NCBI GenBank assembly: GCA_037954325.1
Contig: JBBMNZ010000021.1
Span: 14,166,616-14,230,615, forward strand
DNA length: 64,000 bases
Direction: 5' to 3'
DNA from: Fistularia commersonii
Taxonomy: Eukaryota > Chordata > Actinopteri > Syngnathiformes > Fistulariidae
Positions within the stretch are counted from its first letter, which is position 1. Each line of letters starts with the position of its first letter. The position numbers were made by a program, and so were the translations under genes. The notes beneath the pieces were generated by a model. That model was not told the origin of the DNA. It saw only the letters and a list, made by a program, of their open reading frames with translations, and searched no databases. Below are positions 35,314-48,032 of this stretch, piece by piece.

Positions 35314-35596
35314 CTGTCTTCCCCCCGTCGTCCTCGCTCATGAATCTTCGTGGACGTGCGTTCACGGGCTCCTGCCGCTCGATTCGAAGTATCTTCTGGG
35401 AGTTCAGGCGTTTGGGTAAGCTACCATTCACCATCTGCTCCCAAGGGATCAACTCCGGGCTAATCACTAAAACCCATCCCCACCCCCTCGCACCTTCTAC
35501 TGCACCATCTACCCCTGACGTCCTACCTGGCTGCTTTGGGAAAGGAAAACCATCCACAGCCAAATGAGAATAACAAGTATTTGTAGTTTCCTCCAC
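35314..35596 (-). other. Exon-like open frame upstream of NCLN, unassigned
   Basis: A minus-strand frame of about 94 codons begins MEETTNTCYS and reads SPELIPWEQMVNGSLPKRLN, then ILRIERQEPVNARPRRFM. It runs into a strong donor (AAGACAG|GTGAGC) at 35314. Joined to the acceptor just upstream of NCLN exon 1 the frame would stop at once, so if spliced to NCLN it would be a 5' untranslated exon carrying an upstream ORF. It could also be an exon of another gene, or chance. I do not recognise the protein. Confidence 0.3.
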
Positions 35597-35599
35597 TCC

Positions 35600-38249
35600 C
35601 GCGGGATGATTCCAGAACTAGCTGGTATTAAATTCCAGGAAACAGTAATAATGAAACCTAAAACATGGTGTGTTTCTCAGCTGAAGTATTCGTCCAGATT
35701 TCTGTTACTGGCTGAGTAAGAACAGCCGGCATGTGTTAATATCAAGTGCCTCAGGGGCTAAAAGGTGGTGAGTGTGTGTGTGAGTGTGTGTGTGTGCGTT
35801 TAGGTTGTCGAGGATCTATTTGATGAGCAGGACCCAGTAAGGGCTCAGTGCGCACATTGTCCCATTATTGCCACCGGTTATTTTATTTTAAATCACACCA
35901 TAACCCTGATGATATCGTAACGGTTTATTGCAAAAAGAAAACGATCACGGTCTTGTTTTATTCAGAATTGTCTCTATATTATTGGTCGGTTAACACATTA
36001 ATTATTGTTTTGTTTTTTTTAATACCAACAAAGGAGCATCATATGTTATTGCCAGTTAATAGATTACTGACGGTTAGTGCATCAGTAACAGTGAGGTGGA
36101 CGAAATATGGTTTGTTCAGAGGGCCAGACTATTATTCAAATCACAGACACACATGGGAATGCAGATACCTAATATTTATTTTTGATATTTTGCACTATAC
36201 ACAGAACTTTTAACACTGTTAAAATCTAAATGGAACCAGTTCACAATCATCATAACTGTCTGACAAATTAAAAACGAATTAAAAAAAAAAAAAAAAAAAA
36301 CATATCTATGAACTAATTATACACATTCTGGAAAATAATTTAAAAATGCACAACTGCAAATAAATATCATGTTACAATGCATTACTGCGAGCAAAACCCA
36401 AAGACGTTACTGAAACTATGCCCCAGATTGGATTAACAGAGATCGTGGGAAATAGTGCACATAATGGGAGATCACCAACAGCACTATGGACGGTCACATA
36501 CTGGCCATTTTTAGTTGACACTGCCGACTGCACTACCGTGGAGTCTCTTCGACGAGTAAATCTATCAGACACACGTGGCACCTTATTTGCAGAGGAAAAA
36601 AATAATTGAAGTTTTTCCACGAGAATAACTGAGAAGCGGGTCTGCATGCACACTTATTGTCCAATATTTGGAGTGACCAAATTGTTCGGCGTGGTGCGAC
36701 CTGATCTGACACGTGATTGGATCGTGATTCCCGCCCTCGATGTTCTGCTGGGTTAACGCATTAGCCTTCATCCCTTTTCCCAGCAATAACTTTTCAGCAG
36801 TGCATTGCAATCTGGCGACTCAAGATTATTGACATTTTCTGGATTGTTGTGTGCACATAAGCACATTTGGTGTAATTCCCATGTTTCAGATTTAAATGTA
36901 ATATCATAAAGACTTAATCGATAATCATTTGAGATCTGTCTTCTCGCCAGTTAATTTCCTTTACATACAGTACAAGCAGGTTGTTCATTCATTTAATGGG
37001 AGCTAACTTTTGTAGACCCGGCGCACCAACCCTGAAAAACGTCTCTGAGACGTCGTCTCCCTTCCATACACCCGATGAAACTGGCTCTTCATCGTAACTT
37101 GAAAACTAAACAAACCGCGAGCCGTGAAGGAATAATGCAAGGTTTCCCAAAAACAAGTGCAATAAATGTACAAAGATAATCTTCTGTCGTATCAGATGTA
37201 CTTGCCAAAATTAAAGCTTAGTAAGTGGGTAAACTGAATGTACTCCGAGTGTTATCACAAGACAGTAAACTGCACCTTAGCTTCAAGTTGCACGCGTGTA
37301 CACACACGCACACACACACACACACGCGCACACACACAGGGTTAAAACTACTGTAACAGAGGCCAGATTCAAGCTCATCTCCGAGCGGGGACGGTTGTCT
37401 GGTGTTACAAACTATGCACATCAGTGGTGTTTTTGGGAAACCGATCATTTCTGACTGCGGCGTAGGAGCAGACTGACACAAGGGGGTCAGCCCTACCAGG
37501 AGATGGCTGATGTCTACAGGCTGTGCAGATGTCTTCGGAGTGCTGTAAACATGAGAACGTCGGTTCAAATCAGTCGTGGCGCAAAGCAAACAAACTACTC
37601 CCGTTTTGACATCCTTAGCAAAAACATATTTAGCATTCACTATGTGCTACATATACAGACCTTGCCCAGAAACAATCAAACAAACGGGTAAAACGGAGAG
37701 TTGTGTGCAAAATATTTGAAAGAAGTTAAAGCCTCCTGTCCTTCCCTTCGCGTGAAAAAGGAATGTTCTTCTGAAATCACATTAAGCACTGCAATCCATT
37801 TTACACGAGTCCCTCGGATTCCTACTTGGGCAGAACCGAACGCGCGGGCGGACGGTAAATTCATATCGAGTCGTGAATTTCCCTGCCATTATTGATGTCC
37901 CTCTGCACCTACTGGCGCTGCGGTAGGTGAACCGAAATACATCCCTCCCCCCGAAGCACACCTTTGCACGATGTCTCGCCGGGACCGAGGCATGTTCGGG
38001 GGGTCAATATGAAGTCATCTGCAAAGGCTTGCCATTTTGACGTAGTGTTTAACAGGCAGCATGCAAAACTACTCTTTTTTTTTTTTTTTTTCTTCTTTCT
38101 TGTAAACTGAATATCAAACAATAAGCAGTATAACTGTCGTGTAACAGACAGACGTAGTAGAATACACTAGTGTTGTGACTGTGAGCGGTTGTGTCTTACC
38201 AGCAGCTCGCCGCTAGCAGCGCTACTTCCTTGGGATTCTCACACACACA

Positions 38250-38280
<31 letters not shown>

Positions 38281-38830
38281 GCGCGCAGGCACGCACGCAC
38301 GGGAGCGCGCACACACATACAAACATATTTCCATGTTTGACACATATACACAAGAAGACGAGCAGACGGGTGGAGAGTAACGATAAAAACAAAAACCTCA
38401 TCTTCAAACCTTTCCGTCGAGAGGTTCGGACCGTCGGCGATACGCAAGCAGAAGAAGCGGGTTCCTCAGAAGGTGCCAATCATGATACCTCATCACCGCG
38501 GCAGGTGTACGGTCGAGTTCCTGTCACCCCGTCGGGTTTTTCGGCATTGCATAATCCTTTCTGGTCCGTAAACCAAAAATATCCGTTATCATGAGGCGTA
38601 AGTCGAGCGTCGGAGAAGCGAAGGTATGACGTTTTCCATAGAGCTAATGTTTCTGCCATCATTCAAAGCCCCTGCAGAACCAACTATGCTGAAGATGCGC
38701 AGATCCTACCATAGGAGGAACGTGCACAAGACGCAGTACATATTGATCCTTCTCAAGGCTGGACCTTCTTCCAGTTCTTACGGTGACATTTACAAAACCA
38801 TGTTTTTTGTTGGGTTTTTTTTTTTTTTGG

Positions 38831-38861
<31 letters not shown>

Positions 38862-38987
38862 GTTAAGCCAGGGCAATATAATGTTTATAAATGTTTTGGG
38901 TTGGTTTTTTTTTTTTTTCTCTCGTTGACGTTACTCTGGTAAGAAGTTGGCTTTCGGTGCAGGAGGCAGACGGGACGTGACGTGATG
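35600..38987. other. Non-coding; FAM219A 3' UTR side and NCLN upstream DNA
   Basis: Begins at the FAM219A stop (minus strand, 38988) and runs towards NCLN. A minus-strand AATAAA at 36180-36175 could end a ~2.8-kb 3' UTR, similar in scale to long UTRs of this family, but this is unproved. Contents: T run at 38815-38860, (CA)n/(CG) tracts at 37300-37337 and 38240-38315, and a poly(A) run at 36280-36300. No coding exon was recognised. Confidence 0.45.
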
Positions 38988-41900
38988 CTACTGAATCTGA
39001 CATGCTGTGGAGGGAGCGGCCTGGCAGCACATGCAGGTGGAGTTAACCGCTTTGGGGGGGATGAGATCCAGGTCCTCGTCGTCCGGGATCTCGTCGAGCC
39101 GGTAGCCATCCTTCAGGAGCTGGATGTTCAGGTCCTGGTTGATCTGCTGCGGAGGTAAAAAGGGGACGGGGGGACCGAATCAGCGGAGCTTCCGCAAAGC
39201 CTCTAATCCCAAAATATTAAATGACCGTGTTTGTCAAAATGCACCAAAGGGATAGGCAAACTTTTTGGAGAATCTGTGTGTCCCTTTCCAACTTCCAGTG
39301 TTTTATGACTAGCAGGCGCGACAATCGTTGACTTAGCGCCATAAAAAAAATGAGCAAAAATTCATTTCGACGACCCCGAAACACTTCATTTGCCCTGATT
39401 GTGAAATTAAAATGTAAATTAAGTCGGGTAATGTGAGGACTTCACAATAGGGGTCACAGCTGGGAAGCCCAAAATGTTCCTCTATCCCTTTAGAAACGAT
39501 GGAAAACATTTGTCGTTTTCAGTGAATGCGTTTTGCTTTTCCAAGAAAGACGAGACATATTGGGTGAGGATGGAATGAAACTGGAAAATGTGAAAATATT
39601 GACGGAACGCTGAGGAAGAATTTGGACCGTTTAGCGCGTTTATTCTTCTATCGAGTGCGAATTTACCTGGCGGGACGGATGTGATGAGGGGAGTGAATGG
39701 TCTGGTGATGATGCAGTTAGCGGGTCGACACGATGAACTACAATATAATGCGTGTATAGATACCTGGTCCCTCAGACATCTCACCTCGGCTGAGGAGTAT
39801 CCCGACGACGAGTATCTGGACATGTCGAAGTCGTCGTCACTGTAAAACACAGAAACAACAAGGTACCTTAAGTGTTGAGATTTCTAACACTTCCCCAACT
39901 GTATTTACTGGACATAAACATGATCTATATTGTAAATAAAGAAGCGCTGATATATGGATGTTTTAAATGAAAACAACAGTATTGGCAAGGAAATGATGCT
40001 CACGTAGGATTTAGTACTTTGGTAATTGTGCCAAAACAAACTGAAGGAAAAGAACATAGTGAGGATGATGTTTATGTTGACTGTATCCCCCATTAAAGAT
40101 GTTTAAGTTTCAATGACCCCTTCTGTTATTCTGAAATAATTATATAATTATATTATAATAATTATATATAATTATGTATATAATTATAATTATAAATAAT
40201 TATATGAAATAATAAATCCCCCCAGCCATCCAAGAGTCAAACTCACTGTCCTTCTTTAAACACAACCTCAAGACCCACCTCTTCCAAACCACCTACAGCT
40301 CTTCCCATTAACTATGTGTGTGTTCTATGTTTTCTGTCGTCAACTTGTAAAGCGTCTTTGTGTACCTTGAAAAGCGCTATACAAATCGTATGTATTATTA
40401 TTATTATCATTAATTCTGTTGTCACTGCATCGGTGTTCTCCGGTGGCAAAACGATGCGTTTGGATTTCTTGGATGAATGCTCTGGGTTATTTGAAAGATA
40501 GCGGAATAGCTTCAGGAGTTGTGTGAGTGTGTGTTTCACTCTTTATGATAAGTGTATTCACACCTTTGGGTACATATTCTGTTTTCCAAAGCACAGAACT
40601 AACATTTTAGCCAGAGGGGAAAAAGTGGCTGCTGTGTCTTCATTCAATGGGCGCGGAGGTAAAGACGGTCAAAATACCCCAAACAAACCCTCTTTTGTAT
40701 CAAATGAGATCAAACCTCGAGTAATGAGGCTCATTTGCATCTTCCGTGCAGCGTTCGGTAATCTGCACTGGCGACAATAAACGTGTCAGTCACTCAGAGG
40801 GCTCGTCGGGGAGACGTATATGACGCAACGCCACGACGCAGAAGGCTCTGCTGTGGCTGACACAATCTGCTGTCGCCGCGGGGAAGCGGCCGGTCCCTTT
40901 GAGCAGCTTTTCCCTGCCCAAATCCTCACCCCGTCCTCTAATCCCGTGCCCCGGGAGAGGCTTTGCCCCCTTTTTTAAGAGCCATTCTGCTAAGAACTCT
41001 CAAGTTGATTCCCGTGACATTACGACCGAGCGAGACCGAGAAAACCGCAGGTTGGAAAATGTCTGGCTTCGGGTCTGGAGTTTTACATCATGTCAGTGCG
41101 GTCACGTACCTGTCGGTGTCCAGTGCTACGAGGGGCTTCTCATCCGGGCTCTGGTCTAAAGAGGAATAGCCCTTGTTTGGCACCACCAGCCTGCGGACGG
41201 GCAGAGAAGAGCGTCTCCTGATTACAAGCCCAACCGTGGAAAAGTAACTCGGACTACTTTCCGATTTTAACCAGCAAAACTGAAATGTATTATCTCCAAC
41301 GCGTATCGAACTCAAGGCCCGCGGGCCAAATGTGGCGCGCGAGAACGTCTTCAAAGGTCTAATTGTCTTAAAATCAGTAAGTCAAACATGTGCGTTGATC
41401 ATAAACTACATTTCCTACAATTCATGCCAATCATGTCACACACATAACATCAATCCAGATCAATGCCGTTTTCAACAAGTGAGAAATAGAAATAATCCCT
41501 AAATGTCCAGGAAGAGAAAAGCTGATGCAGATGGAAGGCTGTTTCAAGAAAGATGGGAATGCATATGTAACATTTTGGATTTGAATGAATAATAAATTTA
41601 GAGTTATTTAAGATTAAGCAGTAGTTACATTTAATCTACATAAGGTTACATTTATACCGTTACCGTTCCATTTGGTCCTTTGAGGGCAACCATTCTGCTG
41701 ACGTTGGCCTCGGTGAAAATGATCTACAACATAGTTGGCGTCCGCCTCCGAGGAAAAAAAAAAAGTCTCTCTGCTCCATATTGTTCCTCTCAAGCTGATT
41801 TAACTTACACGCTGTTGTTGCCCATTCGATATTTCCGAGATATATACATATTTAAAGCCGCCGCTAATAAAAAGTGGGTCTTTATGATGGCAGGTAAGGC

Positions 41901-44900
41901 CTGTGAGCCAACTCCTCCAACCGCAGTGACGACAAATTACCTTCCTGCATGAACAACGATATTCGGTGAGCTAACGGTGAAATATAAACATAGTTTGTGA
42001 CCTGGGGAAAAAAAAAAAAAAATGCTTTCAAATGATGAAAAGGATCCTTGGGAAGGAGCTGTCCTGAAAAAGGGCACAATAAAGGGGAGGGGAGCATCTC
42101 TTTAGCCCTCTGACGGCAAGGGTTTTAGATTATCATTCCGTTTCAGAGACTTTGGGTTCGGTAGCCTTTCATATATTTCGACTAATCCCCCGGAGAGTGG
42201 GATTAGACAGATGAGCTTGTTGTCAATACCGTGGGCTGGACTGGGCTGACACTCGGCGCTATAATTCTGATATCACAAGTCAAAGCCACAGCGCGCCATC
42301 CGTCTTATTGCACCCCGTTCGTGTTTAGCCGTAGCCGCGGACAGTTTAATGAAAACCCCTGAAGCCTGACGACAAATAAAGCCCTCAGAATGAGGATGTT
42401 CTGCCCTCAGGTTCTGAGTCGGCTGCAGCGCTCCGCACTGGACGCCGAACGGGAGGAGGAAAGAAGGTACAGATTGTGATGCTAATTAATGCAAAGCAAA
42501 ACATTTATGCTTGAGTTTAGCGGACGTCGCAAGAGCCAAGCACGGGTCTGGAGTCGCTACCTTGTCCTGGCGTTCTTTTTAGGCTGCTGATTGACAGGAC
42601 TCCCCACGGTGCCATTCTTCACCGATCCCTTCCTGGCGAGGTCCCTCTGTTTCTCTGGGAAACCACCGGATATGAGGTAATCATTACTTATATAAATAAC
42701 CGGAAGGGTCATGAGATCACACCAGGCACTGATAAGATTAAAAACACATCATTTCAAAATAAAAATACATGGCAATAAAAATGGTGCTCTCGCAAAGAGG
42801 ACTCTCAGCATACGGAGGATTTTTTTTCCTTAATTTTAGAATCAACATTTTTGCTGAACTTCTAATCTCTTCAACATGTCATGCAGTCACGACAGAGCGA
42901 TGCGGCGTTCTAGGATGCGATACCTATTTGGACCTGCAGCGGCGAAGGCTTGTAGTTCATCGCCACCGTCTCCCCCTTGGCGTCAGGATCTGCCTCCGAG
43001 GCCAGGGATGCCGCTGGGTCCTAGAAGCAAAAAAGAAAAAAAAAAAAGATGCAGAGTAAAGCATGTTAGCGATGGCTCAGCCAGCCTGCAACAGGAAATC
43101 AATTAATTCTCTGTTCTTATAAAAGCCTTGAGTTTCAATTTGTCATTCTGTCCAAGCCAAAGCCTGGCAGATATCAAATCTTAGTATCATTAAATTGCTT
43201 TATTTTTGTCTTTAAAAAAAGCCCCCAAATAAATCTGTCTTTAGCCCCAGCTTGTGCTCAACACACTAGCGATATTTCCCTCGCCGGTGAGCTTCCACAG
43301 TCATCATCAATAGGCTTCAGTGTTCTACTTATATTGCTGGCTCTGTCCCTTTATGTGCGAGCAGTGGCGGCGTGGAGAAGAGGCCGGGGCAGCACAGAGG
43401 GGGTAGCTGTTCCAGCCAAGGCTTTCCCAGGCTGAGCGAGGGGCACTGAGCTGTGCTCGGCCTGCTCTGCTGACAGAGCCGCGCATTATATTCACGCTAC
43501 AGGCCTCTGCTTGTTGCACTGCGAGGTACTTCACATCCACATGGATGAAAACTACCGGGCAACTGGCTTTCAGTGGGAGGATATTGTCTTTGGAGAATTG
43601 ACGGAGGATCCTCCAAGCACCTAAGTCACAGGGTTATTTCATTTTCCTGCTCCTGTCTCTAAATTTGTAGCTCATTTGAATGCAGTTTCTCTTCAGATGT
43701 ACATAGCTTGTATCTGGTACGTTGCATCAGCTGGTGACAGTTAAGTTTGAAACATATATGGTCCATTTGAAAATTCAAACACATTTAAGAATTACATTTC
43801 TCTTCAGCCAAAGTTTGAGGCATAACTTGCCCATATGTGAACAGATACAGTAAATTAATTGTTCGGCAAAAATATGCTTCGGTCCATTTCTACAGAGCAT
43901 CATCTTCAGTGCTTCATGGACAGTTAATGCCCTACGTTCTGCGTTTACCTTTTTCTTTTTGGACTACAGGTTCAACTGGCAACAAAAGGGATTCAGGCTC
44001 CTTCTCGGTTTCCCCTCCTGATTGCAACAGGGCCACCCGTCTGGTCCGACAACAAATTTACACACCAGTTTACGTGACTACGTGTGATGTCTAGTTAACG
44101 GATATGAAAACCCGTAAACATTAGCTAAAAATTGTCTGTGCATTTCAGCGGTCGACCGTAGTAAACCCTGTTCCGGAGAGGAGAAAAAAATAATAAGTTT
44201 CCCTCCTTGTTTCAATAAAAGTGATAAATGACTCGGCTGACAATTTTCAACTTTAGTGCACCAAAGCCCAGTGTAACAGAGAAAAATAGCCTCATCCTCC
44301 TCTGTCGATAGGAAATCAGCCATTAAATACAGAGACACGGCAGAAAAGTAAACAGAACATAATGAGGTTTACCCGCATTTATTTTTATTATTGTTAAAAA
44401 AAGGCACTGAAATACGGGTGGCTCATTGTATTTGGAAACTAAAATATATAGATAACTGTCTCAAAACTAATCCACATTCTGTGACGGACTTCGAGTTGAA
44501 GGCCGAGCATTTCAAGGAGACCGTAATGGACCAGCAAATGCATTATCTTATACCATAATAGTACTTCGATTGCCCAATTTAATTAAAACTTTATTTTATG
44601 ATTCGGTCTTCACAAATTTTCTTCAGAATATGTCTCAAAGCTTCACATTTGCAGCCCTTTCTGAAATAAACTGGCTTCATCTTTATGTTTTGTCACCAGT
44701 AACTTTTGTGAAACAGGTGCGAAGATACAATACTAGCGTTGAGAATGTCTCTATAAAAAGGCAAGTGGAGAATTTAAAAGATATAAAGGATTACAATGTG
44801 TGACAGGCCACGTGCAGGCAGCCACTGGCTCACCATTAGCACCTGACCATTACGTTTTGGGTGATGGATGGATTTTTAGGCATTGATGGTAAAACATGGC

Positions 44901-46765
44901 CTGTTGCCCTGACCTTCAACAAGCTGCCATAGAAACATACTGATCGCTCACTCACTGCAAGACATGCGCCCACACACACAAACACACACAGGCATAAAAG
45001 AAATGACCTCCCGGTGTATAAGTTTCATCATCCTGTTCCTTCTTTACTGCCGCTGATGATGAAGAGCCACAAGGTTGCTGACACAGCACGGACACCGAGT
45101 GATTGGTAGGATTATACATCGTGGCCTCACACTGGCCAATAGAAATAAAGGCTGACAAATGAGCGACAAATCAGGTGACCAGTGGTTCGCCTGCTTATTA
45201 TCCTTCGGTGTAACAGCCACATGGAGTCCGTCTTAAGTTTAAATTTCTCGGGAGGCTATAAACATCTCGTGATCACTGCGGTCTTTGAATTGAAACATTT
45301 TTGGGATAGATTTCATGTGTTTTTATTTTGTTATCACACAGCTGATCTTAGCCTTTCAGTGAAGACCTGGATAAGCAGTCATTCAGAAATCCTAAAAGGG
45401 TTGTTTAGATATTCTTTTGTTGATGTAGCCGCTTTGTATTTTGTGAAACAGAGTCCCTCCAAGGAGGTAGCTGTCAAGTTAATTCATGCACTTTGGGAAT
45501 TTCAATGAAGCCATTAGCATTAAAAAGTAAAATCATGCATACCAAAGCAACTGTTATGCTGACAATATCAGCTACAGCCATTCCTGACAGACCAATTACG
45601 CGCAGGGCCAAAGAGCGCAGTCTCACAAGTTGTGTGACACATGTTGACAGCAGATGGGCTGCAGCCACTTGCTTCTTAATATCAATCATACATGTGATAT
45701 TGGATCAAATTCCACAGAGATCTTGCTGGGAGTGTGACTGGCCCGGCCTTCGATAAAACAAACATTTGTTCTGGAGACAATGTGATTTTTTTTTTTGCCT
45801 GAGACTGGCCTTGGGGTATTTGGGCAAGGGAAGGCACGGTGGATTTCAATGAGAAGTCTGCTTTGAAGCCTCTAAGCCAAACACTTAAAAGGGACAGCTG
45901 CTCTGTGTGGAGTGTGGAGGTTACGGTCCGTGTACAAGTGTAATTTATGGTGGATCTAATCTGCATCGGCTGACACAAAAAGCTCCAACAACACCAAATG
46001 CGGGGCAAAATCGGTGGATTAGCTGTCAGGTCCTGTCCATTGTGATGAGAGTCTTAAACAATGTTCACATTGCAATGCAGACAAATGAGCCACTATGCTA
46101 TAACCACTGATGCAAAGAGTAAAGCAGAAGCAGGACGGTGTGTGTGTGTGAGTGTGTGTGCGTGAGAGAGAGCGAGAGAAAGAGAGAGAGACTAAGGCCC
46201 TGGTGTCTATTCTCAGGCCAGTGATCAGTGTGCAGCCCCCAGGTCGACAGGGACAGAAGTCCCATTCAGGCATTCCTTTCAACCCAAATAGCACGTCACC
46301 AAATGACGAGATGCAGAAAAAAACAACAGTGGGTCAGCTTTTGTTGTAAACAAACACATAGTGAAGGAAACACGCATTAATCCGGCGTGGGTCGTCGTTT
46401 CTTTGCATCGAGGACAGAAAATAACAGCAGATTTGAAATGCAATGGTCTGGAGTGATATGTGTGTTCCTTCTACAGGAGGGGGAGACGCAGGCAAGCACT
46501 TCATGTACGGATAGCTGCTCTTCCATTAACATCTCAACCATCCCATATATTCAGTTCATGCTAAAGCTATTAACTCGGGAGGCTTCTCGACTCGCCTGCG
46601 GTAGCACGGTTGTTCAGACAAATAACACAAAAGACACACAAATGCTGCCGCTTGCATGCAGTTGAGTGATTTGCATAATGTGTGTGTTTGTGTTTGCTCC
46701 CTTACCAATGGCTGCGTCTCCCCGTTAACCGGAGGTACATGAAACCTGTCGATTTCTTCCATCAT
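38988..46765 (-). CDS. fam219a: FAM219A, conserved vertebrate protein of unknown function
   Basis: Six coding exons: 46765-46706 (MMEEIDRFHVPPVNGETQPL), 43020-42924, 42654-42561, 41190-41110, 39839-39785 and 39146-38988 (stop TAG). Lengths 60, 97, 94, 81, 55 and 159 nt total 546, 181 aa, close to human FAM219A (185). Diagnostic stretches are MNYKPSPLQ, EKQRDLARKGS, LVVPNKGYSSLDQSPDEKPL, DDDFDMSRYSSSGYSSAE, INQDLNIQLLKDGYRLDEIP and the cysteine-containing end STCMCCQ. Exon 2 must use the donor ATAG|GTATCG rather than the earlier CAG|GTCCAA to keep frame and restore the family's LQV.(I/L)EKQR. The protein is acidic and Ser-rich, probably intrinsically disordered, with no membrane span. The last exon has a NAGNAG acceptor (CCGCAGCAG). 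It is divergent from DNAI1. No biochemical role is known to me. Confidence 0.96.
40205..40410 (+). mobile_element. LINE 3' end (L2/Rex-like) in FAM219A intron 4
   Basis: Translates as the tail of a non-LTR ORF (SFFKHNLKTHLFQTTYSSSH then a stop) followed by GTAAAGCGTCTTTGTGTACC, TTGAAAAGCGCTATACAAAT and a (TTA)n tail, the typical fish LINE ending. It lies antisense to FAM219A. Confidence 0.75.
41299..41724 (+). mobile_element. hAT/Charlie-like element with a transposase N-terminus fossil
   Basis: The left part GAACTCAAGGCCCGCGGGCC AAATGTGGC (split here) and the right part TTGGCCTCGGTGAAAATGA are the subterminal sequences of CAGGGGTGTCAAACTC-type hAT elements; the outermost termini are eroded. 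Inside, 41503-41571 encodes MSRKRKADADGRLFQERWE, like the start of hAT transposases of the ZBED/GTF2IRD2-related group. Everything after that is deleted. It lies between FAM219A exons 3 and 4. Confidence 0.75.
46140..46192. repeat. (TG)n/(GA)n microsatellite in FAM219A intron 1
   Basis: GTGTGTGTGTGAGTGTGTGT followed by GAGAGAGAGCGAGAGAAAGA. Simple sequence, no gene content. Confidence 0.9.
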
Positions 46766-48032
46766 TTTGGCAAAATGTCACGGAAACGACACGAGTGATA
46801 AGACAACCTCTAACTTATATCTAAATACCACGGTTTGTGATGCTGCGATCTCGGAATCGTCCGTTTTGTGGCATTATAGCAGCTCGTTTTCTTCCATCCT
46901 GACAGAGGTGACTCGACAGCAAAGCAGCAGTACCGCCCAACTTCCGTGTTATAAAATATTCATCGCGGATCCGTCCAATCAGAGAGCAGGACTTACTGAA
47001 GCGACATCACGTAGCCTATTGACCGTGATTTTGATTCCAAAATGTCATGTCTGGAACCGACTGTTATTAATAATACTAATATACACTTCTTCCTCATATT
47101 AAAAACTTACATTTATTCAAACGTTTCAAATTGTACTTGTTTTTTTAACCCTCCACAAATTTCCTTCTCGTTCTTCACAGTGACGATTTATTTTATACCA
47201 ATGAGTCAGTTAAAGAATGGCTATCATAACGACGTCATTTTCCGCAAGCAATTTTGTATGATTGTGGATGGGATTTAAAAATATGAACAATGAGGATTTT
47301 ATTGATGTATAAATAAAATGAACCTTTGGCTTTTTAGATTTTATAAAGCAGTTTGACTTGGACTGCTTATGGTGAGAAGGGGAACTATCTTGACCTACAT
47401 CCGGGTCTCTTTCACTCTTTGCTCAGTCGTCCCGGGCCGTAGGACTCTATGATTCCGCATGGCGAATCTCTGAGTCTTGAAAACGCCCCTCCAACCTCCC
47501 CGACGGAGGCTCACGGCGCCTTGGCATCTCTATTCACTGAGAAAACACCCCGGAAGAACCTCGGGGAGCGTGGTTTCCGTCCGGGACGCCCTCGGACGCA
47601 GTTGTTTTGTTTTTCCCTAACAGAGACATTGCATATGTGTTAGCGTTCGCCTTAGCAAATGATTGCGAGATGGACGGGCGCAACGTGACCATCACACATT
47701 CACACATATTACGACCGTTATCAAGGATTTTTTTCTTTATAGCGTCGACATTTAAAACAAAATATGGAATGAAACGCTCTTTAATATGGCGCTGATGGGC
47801 GTGGCCACGTTTGTGTCCGCTGTGAAGTCAATAGCATCCCAGCAAGAGATGGAGGGTTGCTACGGCAACCTTTTAACAACAATCACCTGCGAGAGTGAGA
47901 GAAAACTAGCATTTGGCTCTCAATTATCTGAAACTTTTAAAGTTGTTTTTTTTTTTTTTAATTTTTGTCTGACAAAAACACACCACTAAAAAAAATTCTA
48001 ATTTAAAACAGTGACCCAGATACACTTTAGCA
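46766..48032. promoter_or_regulatory. Divergent intergenic region between FAM219A and DNAI1
   Basis: The 1.27 kb between the two start codons must hold both promoters, FAM219A to the left and DNAI1 to the right. It includes a CpG-rich patch at 47420-47600 and the X-box at 47856-47869. No third gene is visible; the short frames have no splice support. Confidence 0.6.
47856..47869. promoter_or_regulatory. RFX X-box GTTGCTACGGCAAC upstream of DNAI1
   Basis: A near-perfect inverted repeat matching the RFX consensus (GTNRCC, short spacer, RGYAAC), 164 bp before the DNAI1 ATG. RFX2/3 with FOXJ1 are the known activators of motile-cilia genes including dynein arm components, so the position and partner gene agree. 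Function is inferred. Confidence 0.72.

Noticed and set aside
42895..42935. Earlier donor CAG|GTCCAA for FAM219A exon 2
   Set aside because: Using it breaks the frame into exon 3; the donor 10 nt later (ATAG|GTATCG) restores the family sequence.
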